6,234 nucleotides of DNA from Chitinophagaceae bacterium. GTDB lineage: Bacteria; Bacteroidota; Bacteroidia; Chitinophagales; Chitinophagaceae. Both the position numbers and the translations under genes were made by a program. Each line of letters begins with the position of its first letter. Position 1 is the stretch's first letter. Positions 1 to 5,636 of the stretch are shown piece by piece. The notes beneath the pieces are model-generated. The model worked only from the letters and a program-made list of their open reading frames with translations. It ran no database searches and had not been told where the DNA came from. Location of the stretch: the NCBI GenBank assembly GCA_009996555.1, contig JAACZX010000542.1, positions 1 to 6,234 of the forward strand, given 5' to 3'.

Positions 1-301
1 TGTTTACCCATGTATTAAGATCCATATTGTTGATCTTAATATCAGCTGTAAAGGCACTTGTATTTGTGATCATAATCTGCTGATTACCGTTCACAAATGT
101 TACCATGCAACAGCTGTCGGGCATTGCCACGGTGTTTTCGCCAGCTTGTTTTGTTGTGTCGTCTTGTGTGAAAGACATGGTAGCAAAGGCAATAACTGCG
201 AAGATTGTTGAAGCGGCAATACGCATCATTCTTCTACCTAAGCTTTTGTTCTGTTTAAGTGTTCCGTTAGTTTCGGATGTCACTGTTAATGTTGTTGTCA
301 T
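1..301 (-). CDS. Putative exported protein, N-terminal part only (runs off left edge)
   Basis: Reading the minus strand from an ATG at 299-301 gives 100 uninterrupted codons to the window edge, so the C-terminus is missing. Residues 1-24 are polar and end in Lys/Arg (KNKSLGRR). Residues 25-44 (MMRIAASTIFAVIAFATMSF) are hydrophobic, like a signal peptide or signal anchor. The rest is polar and Thr/Asn-rich with a Cys-Cys pair near residues 64-65, consistent with an extracytoplasmic beta-rich domain. A second possible start is the Met-Met at residues 25-26 (about position 229), which would give a short conventional signal peptide. The upstream start is preferred because a good promoter sits about 60 nt upstream of it. 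I do not recognise the family. The plus-strand open frame over the same bases is rejected because it has no family signal and this minus frame explains the promoter. Confidence 0.6.
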   Translation of the reverse strand, partial: MTTTLTVTSETNGTLKQNKSLGRRMMRIAASTIFAVIAFATMSFTQDDTTKQAGENTVAMPDSCCMVTFVNGNQQIMITNTSAFTADIKINNMDLNTWVN

Positions 302-367
302 CTTTCTTTTGATGTTTAAGGTTTTTTATTTTTTGCCCTTTGGGCTGGTTTTCTTTCAATTGTATAA

Positions 368-399
368 CAAAGATACTATTTAAAACTGGTACTTTGCAA
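368..399 (-). promoter_or_regulatory. Bacteroidota-type promoter for the exported-protein gene
   Basis: On the minus strand, TATCTTTG (368-375) matches the TAnnTTTG -7 consensus of the Bacteroidota primary sigma factor exactly. A TTG at 397-399 serves as the -33 element with a 21-nt spacer. Transcription would begin near 361-364, leaving a leader of about 60 nt before the ATG at 301. That leader carries a small GCCC/GGGC inverted repeat (335-345, 3-nt loop), which is too short to assign a function. The promoter is inferred from motif match and spacing only. Confidence 0.6.
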
Positions 400-610
400 T
401 ACATAATACCTTGTTTGGCTTATTAAGCTGATGAATGGTCATTTTTTTGTGATGACCGGCCATCAAGGCAATTTGTTTTGGTTTTTGCTTTCGTTTCTTT
501 GTTTTGGTACCTGTCAATGTGCAGTTTAACAGGGATGTTTTTCGAAGTAAACTGTCAAAGGCGGTGTTTCTATATTAACCGGAGCTTTGGGTACCTTTTG
601 TTTGACGGTG

Positions 611-641
611 CAAATTTACAACAGGCGAAACGATCTTCCAA
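611..641 (-). promoter_or_regulatory. Second Bacteroidota-type promoter, distal, minus strand
   Basis: TAAATTTG on the minus strand (611-618) again fits TAnnTTTG. A TTG at 639-641 lies 20 nt upstream, which is good spacing. Transcription would start near 604-607 and run leftward about 300 nt before reaching the exported-protein ATG. It could be a tandem promoter giving a long leader, or it could drive a small RNA. In AT-rich DNA this motif also arises by chance, so confidence is moderate. Confidence 0.4.
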
Positions 642-644
642 CTA

Positions 645-668
645 AATTTTCAAAAAATTTTGAAAATT
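645..668. repeat. 24-bp AT-rich palindrome, possible operator
   Basis: Two perfect 11-bp arms, AATTTTCAAAA (645-655) and TTTTGAAAATT (658-668), are separated by AA. The palindrome starts 3 bp beyond the -33 TTG of the distal minus-strand promoter, so its centre would be near -50 from the predicted start. That is a common place for an activator site or an AT-rich upstream element. The symmetry is a direct observation; the regulatory role is inference. Confidence 0.5.
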
Positions 669-932
669 ATAAACTTATTGACAGTTTCGTGTTTTCTATT
701 AGCATTTTTCATTTGGTTATGATGTTGTTTGCTGTTTTTTTAACGATTTAAGCAAGAGCTTTAAAAGTCTGCAAACAAATGAACGATAAGGTTTATGTTG
801 TTATCAAAGAACTTGTACAGATGTGACGGGAAACGTTGTGTTTTGTTACATCAGCAGCACAAAATTCTTATGTTTTTGTTGTGCAAAGGAGTGAATTGAG
901 GATGGATGGCACGAAGGAAATGTTAACAGAAA

Positions 933-951
933 ACAGCTCCTTATGAACTGT
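933..951 (-). terminator. Weak hairpin terminator candidate after the Fe-S operon
   Basis: In minus-strand RNA the arms ACAGUUC (951 to 945) and GAGCUGU (939 to 933) form a 7-bp stem with one G-U pair and a 5-nt loop, followed by UUUCUGUU. The stem lies about 80 nt past the stop codon at 1034-1036. On the plus strand the same position is a C/A mismatch, which favours function on the minus strand. The U tract is short and interrupted, so this is only a candidate. Confidence 0.35.
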
Positions 952-1033
952 AGAATTTGCAGGATGAAAGGCAGGAATGACCGGTTAAAGCGGTATACCC
1001 TAAATATGTGATGCGGGACGAACGGTTTTACGC

Positions 1034-1555
1034 TTAAGCATTTTGCTTGCTCTGGAGGCCAATACGGCTTGCAAGCCAGCTGTTTTTAACCGGAATGATC
1101 CAGTTTTCAACCAGTTCTGTTTTAGTTTGAACCAGGTTATTAAAATAAGGGGTATCGGCTTGAATAAATCCATTTTCTACGGCGTACTGCAATTGGCTCA
1201 ATGGCAGGAGCTGTACTTTCTGATCCCGTACAAAAGCAAGGTTCTGCCGGTCAAACATTGATACATTATATAACTGTTCAATTTCTTTGATCAGGCGAAC
1301 ACTGCTATCGGTACTACAGCCACTTACCCCTGTGGCTTGTTCATCGGCCATAAGAATAATGAACTGTCCAAAAAACAACGTACCAAACCCTTTAACAGGT
1401 GAGCCATGGCTTTTCCAGTTGGCCACAAAATGATTCAACAGGTCCTCGATCTGCAACGCTTCGCCCATGCTGAACATACGGCTGCTCTGGTAAATCCATA
1501 CACGTGAATCGGGTGCAAAATCGGCGGGGAGGAGATGTTGATACGCTAAATTCAT
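1034..1555 (-). CDS. Conserved Bacteroidota protein, often labelled 'ABC transporter ATPase' (function unknown)
   Basis: This 173-aa protein belongs to a small family I recognise from many Bacteroidota genomes. Conserved-looking stretches are SRVWIYQSSRMF (17-28), a W-x-x-HG segment (47-51), DE (71-72), SGCSTDSSVR (78-87), FDR (101-103), FNNLV-x-TK (138-145) and the final W-x-x-P-x-x-x-SW (152-160). Databases often call the family an ABC transporter ATPase, but I find no Walker A P-loop, no LSGGQ signature and no Walker B strand with acidic residue, and it is far too short for an ABC domain. No signal peptide or membrane segment is evident, so it is probably cytoplasmic. It is the last gene of the three-gene minus-strand unit, 24 bp after the membrane-protein gene. 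The pairing with a CCG-domain Fe-S protein recurs in the phylum as I recall it. The start at 1555 fits the family length; no clear Shine-Dalgarno is present. Confidence 0.85.
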   Translation of the reverse strand: MNLAYQHLLPADFAPDSRVWIYQSSRMFSMGEALQIEDLLNHFVANWKSHGSPVKGFGTLFFGQFIILMADEQATGVSGCSTDSSVRLIKEIEQLYNVSMFDRQNLAFVRDQKVQLLPLSQLQYAVENGFIQADTPYFNNLVQTKTELVENWIIPVKNSWLASRIGLQSKQNA

Positions 1556-1579
1556 ACTGTAAAGGTAATGCGAGAATCT

Positions 1580-2074
1580 TTATGACTTGTTTTGCGAACG
1601 TTTCTTCCGTAACCGTCGAAGATTACGGATGGCCTCAAAGACTGAAAATGCGACACTTATAATAATAACGATCAGAATATAATTGCCCAATTCACTCAAC
1701 AGGCTTCCCTGGATTGAATTGCCGGTTATTTTCAAAAGCAACCATACAATGCCTGCAAGCACAGCTGTGATAACCAGGAAGATCAGTGCAATGAAAAAGG
1801 CAAACGAAATGTAAAAGAGAATAGCCTGCGTGGTATTTTTAAATTCCTCGGGTTCTTTTTCCTCTTCTTCTTTTGACCACGTTTTTTGGTGAATAAGCCC
1901 GAAAATAGCCCCCATGAGCAACGAAACAGGTAAATGAGTCTTGATTAATACAAAGAAATGTTGCGACTGCTCATTTTTATCCATCGCAATACGGATAACG
2001 AGAAAAAGCAAACCGCTGAGGGCGGTTCGTTGCAGAAAATTCTTCCAGTTAAAGTGTTGCAGTTGTAATTTCAT
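1580..2074 (-). CDS. Integral membrane protein of unknown function
   Basis: The product is 164 aa with about four hydrophobic segments, near residues 18-32, 44-62, 84-114 and 129-149. A strongly acidic, charged loop (SKEEEEKEPEEF, 67-78) separates segments two and three. The C-terminal tail is very basic (RNLRRLRKKR, 150-159) and is expected to face the cytoplasm. I recognise no family or catalytic motif. The frame stays open upstream to an ATG at 2131, but that start would overlap the Fe-S gene by 35 bp. The ATG at 2074 leaves a 22-bp gap and puts a normal amphipathic N-terminus before the first helix, so I chose it. Its position between the Fe-S gene and the conserved 173-aa gene, with short gaps on both sides, indicates co-transcription. 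It could be an unrelated passenger in that operon. Confidence 0.75.
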   Translation of the reverse strand: MKLQLQHFNWKNFLQRTALSGLLFLVIRIAMDKNEQSQHFFVLIKTHLPVSLLMGAIFGLIHQKTWSKEEEEKEPEEFKNTTQAILFYISFAFFIALIFLVITAVLAGIVWLLLKITGNSIQGSLLSELGNYILIVIIISVAFSVFEAIRNLRRLRKKRSQNKS

Positions 2075-2096
2075 AAGTCTGCACTTAGCAAAAGTT

Positions 2097-2876
2097 CTAT
2101 TGTAAACTGGCAGCAACCAGCTCAGCCACATCCAATACCTGAACCGATTCTTCTTTTTCAGCCACTTTTACACCATCAGTAAGCATTGTATTGCAAAAAG
2201 GGCAGGCCGAAGCAACAACTGCAGCACCTGTTGCCACAGCTTCGTTTGTGCGATCCCAGTTTACCCTTGTTGTTCCCTTTTCTTCTTCCTTAAACATTTG
2301 TGCACCACCCGCACCACAACACATTCCGTTACTGCGGCAGCGTTTCATTTCCACCAATTCAGCATCCAGCGCTTCCAATACTTTGCGTGGTGCTTCATAA
2401 ATATGATTAGTGCGGCCTAAATAACAACTGTCGTGGTAAGTAATTTTCTTTCCTTTAAAAGAGCCGCCTTCTTTGAGTTTTATTTTCCCTTCATCAATCA
2501 ATTGTTGCAATAATGTGGTGTGATGAATGACTTCATACGATCCACCCAAAGCAGGATACTCATTTTTAAGTGTGTTGAAACAATGCGGGCAGGCGGTAAC
2601 AATTTTCTTTATACCATAACCATTCAGCACCTGTATATTATTATAGGCCATCATCTGGAAAAGAAACTCGTTGCCTGAGCGTCTTGCAGGATCGCCTGTA
2701 CACATTTCTTCTTTACCAAGAATAGCAAATTTTACTCCCGCTTTATCTAATATGGCAGCAAATGCTTTGGTGATCTTTTGTGCACGTTGATCAAAACTAC
2801 CGGCACAGCCTACCCAAAAAAGCACTTCAGGCGTTTCGTTGTTTGCCATCATTTCGGCCATTGATGGTACATGCAT
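2097..2876 (-). CDS. CCG-domain (Fe-S)-binding protein (HdrB/LutA/GlpC-like)
   Basis: This 259-aa protein has two cysteine-rich CCG domains, the type that binds Fe-S clusters in heterodisulfide reductase HdrB/HdrD, lactate-utilisation LutA and the GlpC C-terminus. Domain 1 has C24 (VGCAG), C59 (MCTGDPARR) and C96-x-x-C99. Domain 2 has C151 (HDSCYLGR), C186-C187-G (CCGAGG) and C225-x-x-C228. The spacings (34 residues, then 36-37) fit the CCG pattern. Domain 1 has a single Cys where domain 2 has a pair, so domain 2 is the better candidate for a full non-cubane [4Fe-4S] site; from memory the CTGDPARR form is normal for this family. It probably passes electrons as part of an oxidoreductase in the cytoplasm or at the membrane face. 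The ferredoxin-type partner I would expect upstream is not here; a divergent promoter is. The start at 2876 gives the family-typical N-terminus (MHVPSMAEMM). It is first in the minus-strand operon. Confidence 0.9.
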   Translation of the reverse strand: MHVPSMAEMMANNETPEVLFWVGCAGSFDQRAQKITKAFAAILDKAGVKFAILGKEEMCTGDPARRSGNEFLFQMMAYNNIQVLNGYGIKKIVTACPHCFNTLKNEYPALGGSYEVIHHTTLLQQLIDEGKIKLKEGGSFKGKKITYHDSCYLGRTNHIYEAPRKVLEALDAELVEMKRCRSNGMCCGAGGAQMFKEEEKGTTRVNWDRTNEAVATGAAVVASACPFCNTMLTDGVKVAEKEESVQVLDVAELVAASLQ

Positions 2877-2893
2877 AACAATTCAATTTGTTT

Positions 2894-2901
2894 CAAAACT
2901 A
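2894..2901 (-). promoter_or_regulatory. Promoter -7 element of the Fe-S operon
   Basis: TAGTTTTG on the minus strand fits TAnnTTTG. Transcription would start near 2887-2891, about 11-15 nt ahead of the ATG at 2876. No clear TTG occurs at the usual -33 distance; CTG at 2921-2923 is the closest. It lies in a 94-bp region shared with the divergent ATP-grasp gene. Confidence 0.5.
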
Positions 2902-2930
2902 AGTGAAAGCGATGAAATATCAGGCTGCTG

Positions 2931-2964
2931 TTTGTTCATATATTCTCTTGGGCGGCTATCTTTG
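2931..2964 (+). promoter_or_regulatory. Promoter of ATP-grasp gene A, possibly giving a leaderless mRNA
   Basis: TTTG at 2931-2934 and TATCTTTG at 2957-2964 form a full Bacteroidota-type promoter with a 22-nt spacer. Only six bases (2965-2970) separate the -7 element from the ATG at 2971. Since transcription normally begins a few bases after this element, the transcript would have a leader of roughly 0-3 nt. Confidence 0.6.
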
Positions 2965-2970
2965 AATTTC

Positions 2971-4011
2971 ATGCTGAAGAAATTTTTTGAACGGATAACG
3001 AATTGGGAACTGTGGCCTTTTTCTGTCATTTATTTCCCCATCAGTTTTGTTTGGGTATGGTACATGCTACGCAGCAGAGCCGTGTGGTTTTTTACACCAT
3101 CAAATCCAACAATTGCTTTTGGCGGATTTGAAGGCGAAGGGAAAAAGGAAATGTATGATCAGTTACCTCCGCACACAGTACCACGTACTATGTATGTGAT
3201 GCATGATTTACCATTTACTGAAGTAAAAGAAAAACTTTCTTCTGCTGGTTTTACATACCCGTTTATTGTAAAACCCGATGTGGGGATGAAAGGAATCTTA
3301 TTCAGGAAGATCGACACAGAAGAACAGCTGAGAAAATACCATGAGCGTATTCCGGTAGAATATATTATACAGGACCTGGTAGAACTGCCGGTGGAAGTGA
3401 GTGTGTTTTATTATCGTTACCCCGCCGAAGCAAAAGGAACAGTGAGTGGATTTATTCATAAAGAACTGTTGCATGTGGTGGGGAATGGTGTTGATACCTT
3501 GCAGCAACTGATACATGATCATCCACGTGCTAGGCACCGGATGGAGGAAATGCGGCACAGGCATTCTCACCGTTTCGACAGGGTGATTGAAAAGGATCAT
3601 GTGTTTTATCTTTCGTATGCCGGCAACCATAACCGTGGTGCGCATTTTACTAATCTGCACACTGAAATTGATGAACAATTGCACAATGTATTTGATGAGC
3701 TGAGTCATTATTCAAAACATTTTTATTACGGCCGCTACGATATTAAAACCACCAGCATTGAAGATCTGAAGCAAGGAAAGAATTTTATTATCCTGGAGTA
3801 CAATGGTTGCGGTGCAGAACCTAATCATATTTACGATTGCAATATGACATTGGGTGAAGCATACAGCGAAATATTAAAGCACTGGAAAGCGTTGTACCGC
3901 ATCAGCAAATACAATCATGAACATGGTTATCCTTATTGGAGTTTTATAAAGGGCTATCGTTTTTTAAAGCAATCGCAACGGCATTTTAAACTCCTGCAGA
4001 AATATGATTAA
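2971..4011 (+). CDS. Membrane-anchored ATP-grasp ligase-like protein (copy A)
   Basis: The 346-aa product has a hydrophobic segment at about residues 16-33 and then an ATP-grasp fold like that of D-Ala-D-Ala ligase, the name databases often give such proteins. Visible landmarks are NPTIAFGGF (45-53), the first ATP-binding Lys with a glycine-rich loop (IVKPDVGMKG, K101), the hinge YIIQDLVE (131-138), EVSVFYYR (142-149), KE (164-165), RYD (255-257) and the metal-binding strand LEYNGCGAEPNHIYD (E276, N278). These support ATP- and Mg-dependent activation of a carboxylate and its joining to an amine or similar group. The substrate is unknown, and a peptidoglycan role should not be assumed because the N-terminus is unlike Ddl. 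The frame extends upstream to 2839, but that start would overlap the Fe-S gene and run through the divergent promoter. The ATG at 2971 aligns with the start of copy B (its NWELW matches HWEYW there) and follows the promoter directly. Confidence 0.85.
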   Translation: MLKKFFERITNWELWPFSVIYFPISFVWVWYMLRSRAVWFFTPSNPTIAFGGFEGEGKKEMYDQLPPHTVPRTMYVMHDLPFTEVKEKLSSAGFTYPFIVKPDVGMKGILFRKIDTEEQLRKYHERIPVEYIIQDLVELPVEVSVFYYRYPAEAKGTVSGFIHKELLHVVGNGVDTLQQLIHDHPRARHRMEEMRHRHSHRFDRVIEKDHVFYLSYAGNHNRGAHFTNLHTEIDEQLHNVFDELSHYSKHFYYGRYDIKTTSIEDLKQGKNFIILEYNGCGAEPNHIYDCNMTLGEAYSEILKHWKALYRISKYNHEHGYPYWSFIKGYRFLKQSQRHFKLLQKYD

Positions 4012-4410
4012 TTTCCGGCGTACAAGTTTAAGTTGTAATTACTGATCAAAAGTTTTTACTGCTGCGAAACTGCATTAGCATTTACCTGCTGTAATTATTG
4101 TTCTTTTCAATTCCTTGTGCTGCTGTTTGTATATCAGTCGCACATCAGGCAATTAATGAAAGCAATATTTCCTCCCGCCAACAACAAACTTTCTTATGGT
4201 TAATAGTTAACGCAATGCCCGTAGCCGAGTAGTAAAATCCGGAAACAGTTTTACTGCGTATTTTGATCAATGAACCTGGTATGAGATACGGGAATAAAAT
4301 CAACACTCTGCTTTCTCCAACGTTGTTACTAACGAAAAGGATTTCCACATTTTAATAAGCGGCAGAGTACGTATGGAGAAAATAACTATTTTTAAAAGCA
4401 ACACATCATT
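4012..4410. other. 399-bp spacer between ATP-grasp A and the DinB operon
   Basis: No reading frame here looks like a protein. The minus-strand frame at 4145-4348 has no recognisable motif, and the plus strand is broken by stops. A short inverted repeat, TACAA/TTGTA (4021-4025 and 4033-4037), lies just after the copy A stop but has no U tract, so it is a poor terminator. TTGATCAA (4263-4270) is a small palindrome. No good TAnnTTTG element precedes the DinB gene; the nearest is TATTTTTA at 4387-4394, one base off consensus and without a TTG upstream. How the DinB operon is transcribed is therefore unclear, and read-through from copy A is possible. Confidence 0.45.
4218..4292. other. Possible structured element of two nested stems
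   Basis: CCCGTA (4218-4223) can pair with TACGGG (4287-4292). Inside it, a 9-bp hairpin (4229-4237 with 4249-4257, one G-U pair as plus-strand RNA, 11-nt loop) is centred on AGTAAAA/TTTTACT. The total size resembles a tRNA, but there is no T-arm TTCGA motif, no GG in a D-loop and no proper anticodon arm, so it is not one. It may be an RNA structure in a leader or intergenic transcript, or coincidence. Confidence 0.25.
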
Positions 4411-4911
4411 ATGCAGTTATACCATGCAATCAGGTCTACCTTTCAGCAACTTATTGTTGTGCTTGAGCAGTTGACCACTGATCAGTATAAAACTCCTTCC
4501 GAAAATCTTTCAGGCTCTTCAATAGGGCAACATACACGACACATTATTGAACTGTACCAATGCCTGTTGAACGGGTATTCAACCGGCAAGGTTTGTTATG
4601 ACGACCGAAAAAGAGATAACCGTATTGAAACTGATCAGCATTTTGCAAAGCAACTGTTACATGATATTTCAGCAACCATTGCCAAAGACAATATTGAATT
4701 GCAGCTGGCAGGAACTTATGATGAACAGTCGCAGGAGAAACTTCAGCTCACAACAAATTATTATCGGGAGCTGTTGTATAATCATGAACACGCCATTCAT
4801 CACATGGCACTAATTCGTGTAGGTTTAAAAGAAATAAGCGCCCAGCCTGTTGCAGAGTATTTTGGAATTGCATCATCAACCATCCGCCACCGTGAACAAT
4901 GTGCACAGTAA
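4411..4911 (+). CDS. DinB-family four-helix-bundle protein
   Basis: This 166-aa protein resembles the DinB/YfiT superfamily, small four-helix bundles that bind a divalent metal through three histidines. Some members are thiol (bacillithiol or mycothiol) transferases. The likely metal ligands are H41 or H44 in SIGQHTRHIIE (37-47) and H127 and H131 in NHEHAIHHMALIRVG (124-138), an HxxxH arrangement. The stretches CLLNGY (51-56), RIETD (71-75) and the C-terminal FGIASSTI (151-158) are typical, as I recall, of a Bacteroidota subgroup. No signal peptide is present, so it should be cytoplasmic. Its last 13 bases overlap the NRDE gene, which points to coupled translation. The start gives a complete first helix and normal length. 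The substrate is unknown; a thiol-linked reaction is an inference from the superfamily. Confidence 0.85.
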   Translation: MQLYHAIRSTFQQLIVVLEQLTTDQYKTPSENLSGSSIGQHTRHIIELYQCLLNGYSTGKVCYDDRKRDNRIETDQHFAKQLLHDISATIAKDNIELQLAGTYDEQSQEKLQLTTNYYRELLYNHEHAIHHMALIRVGLKEISAQPVAEYFGIASSTIRHREQCAQ

Positions 4912-5636
4912 CATACATTCCCACCAGTAAAAAATCTTTTTTCATCACTTCAAACAGAGATGAAAGGAAAGTGCGCCTGAAAGCTGAAACTCCCAGGTGG
5001 TACAGGTTTGCCAGCGGTCAATTACTGTTTCCAAAAGATGGTAATGCAGGCGGAACATGGATGGCCTTACATGAAAACCGCAATGCAATGGTATTGCTTA
5101 ACGGAGCATTTGTTAATCATCATTATCATCCTCCATATCGCAAAAGCAGGGGTTTGATTTTTCTGGATGTGTTTGATCATCCACAGCCTGTAACTGCATT
5201 CGAGCTCATTAACCTGCATAAGATAGAACCATTTACATTAGTGATCAGGCAGGGAGAACAGTTGTTTGAAACAAGATGGGACGGGCAGGAAAAATCAATA
5301 GCAGAATTAGATGCTGGAGCATCCTGCATCTGGTCATCAGTAACGCTGTATGATAAAGACGTTATTGAAAAAAGAAAAAACTGGTTCGAACTTTTTCAGA
5401 AAGAGTATAAAGAATCCGGCAGTAAAGAAATACTTCACTTTCACCGATTTGCCGGTGATGGTGATGAACAAAATGATGTATTGATGAACAGGAACAACGA
5501 AATGTTTACCGTGAGCATTACACAGTTGCAGCGGCAAAATGAACTCTCATATATGCACTACCACGATCTGCTGAATGGTGAAAACTTTACCCAGGCATTT
5601 AATCATTCCATTTCATCGTTGCATGCGTCTGTTTAA
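4899..5636 (+). CDS. NRDE (TANGO2) family protein
   Basis: The 245-aa product starts MCTVTYIP and carries the family-defining Asn-Arg-Asp-Glu at residues 19-22 (ITSNRDERK). FPKDGNAGGTWMAL (44-57), LNGAF (67-71) and PYRKSRG (79-85) follow. Length and motif order are normal for the TANGO2/NRDE family. Eukaryotic members are linked to haem trafficking and metabolic disease; bacterial roles are poorly defined. Cys2 would become N-terminal after Met removal, as in Ntn-type hydrolases, which the family is thought to resemble; an enzymatic role is inference. No signal peptide is visible. It overlaps the DinB gene by 13 bp and ATP-grasp B by 14 bp, so all three are probably made from one mRNA with coupled translation. 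The start at 4899 is fixed by the conserved MCT N-terminus. Confidence 0.9.
   Translation: MCTVTYIPTSKKSFFITSNRDERKVRLKAETPRWYRFASGQLLFPKDGNAGGTWMALHENRNAMVLLNGAFVNHHYHPPYRKSRGLIFLDVFDHPQPVTAFELINLHKIEPFTLVIRQGEQLFETRWDGQEKSIAELDAGASCIWSSVTLYDKDVIEKRKNWFELFQKEYKESGSKEILHFHRFAGDGDEQNDVLMNRNNEMFTVSITQLQRQNELSYMHYHDLLNGENFTQAFNHSISSLHASV

Larger units (their letters stand above)
549..687. repeat. Separated 10-bp inverted repeat with CTGTCAA core
   Basis: AAACTGTCAA at 549-558 is repeated in inverted orientation as TTGACAGTTT at 678-687. The 7-bp core CTGTCAA also occurs directly at 511-517, giving three copies within about 175 bp, and they flank the distal minus-strand promoter. They could be half-sites for a DNA-binding protein. 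A chance match in AT-rich DNA is possible. Confidence 0.3.
302..1033. other. Long intergenic region without a convincing gene
   Basis: About 730 bp separate the exported-protein gene from the end of the Fe-S operon. Both flanking genes are on the minus strand. The region is AT-rich, with many T runs. Besides the promoters, palindrome and repeats listed separately, I see two small inverted repeats: GGTCAT/ATGACC with a 9-nt loop (437-457), and GCACAA/TTGTGC with a 16-nt loop (857-884). No reading frame of useful length or recognisable product is present. A 27-codon minus-strand frame at 380-463 is too short and unsupported to call. Confidence 0.5.

Noticed and set aside
105..383. 92-codon plus-strand frame at the left end
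   Set aside because: It is antisense to a 100-codon minus-strand frame with a signal-peptide-like N-terminus and a well-placed promoter. Its own hydrophobic, Phe/Val-rich translation fits no family.
380..463. 27-codon minus-strand frame between the two promoters
   Set aside because: It is too short to judge, overlaps the proximal promoter's -33 and -7 elements, and has no visible ribosome binding site or family resemblance.
506..595. Two GGTACC sites as a repeat unit
   Set aside because: GGTACC is a 6-bp self-palindrome, and the flanking bases diverge at once, so two copies in 90 bp carry little information.
2075..2131. Upstream in-frame ATG extending the membrane protein by 19 residues
   Set aside because: It would overlap the Fe-S gene by 35 bp. 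The start at 2074 gives a clean 22-bp gap and a more natural N-terminus.
2839..2970. Upstream extension of ATP-grasp A by 44 residues
   Set aside because: It runs back through the divergent promoter into the Fe-S coding sequence, and paralogue B has no counterpart to it.
3298..3708. 136-codon minus-strand frame inside ATP-grasp A
   Set aside because: The plus-strand frame has clear ATP-grasp motifs throughout; the antisense frame is a shadow without family signal.
4217..4293. tRNA gene suggested by a 6-7 bp acceptor-like pairing at about 75 nt spacing
   Set aside because: There is no T-loop TTCGA motif, no D-loop GG and no anticodon stem in the right place.
4145..4348. 67-codon minus-strand frame in the spacer
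   Set aside because: It has no motif, promoter or neighbour support. The opposite strand is also non-coding, with stops, so I treat the stretch as intergenic.
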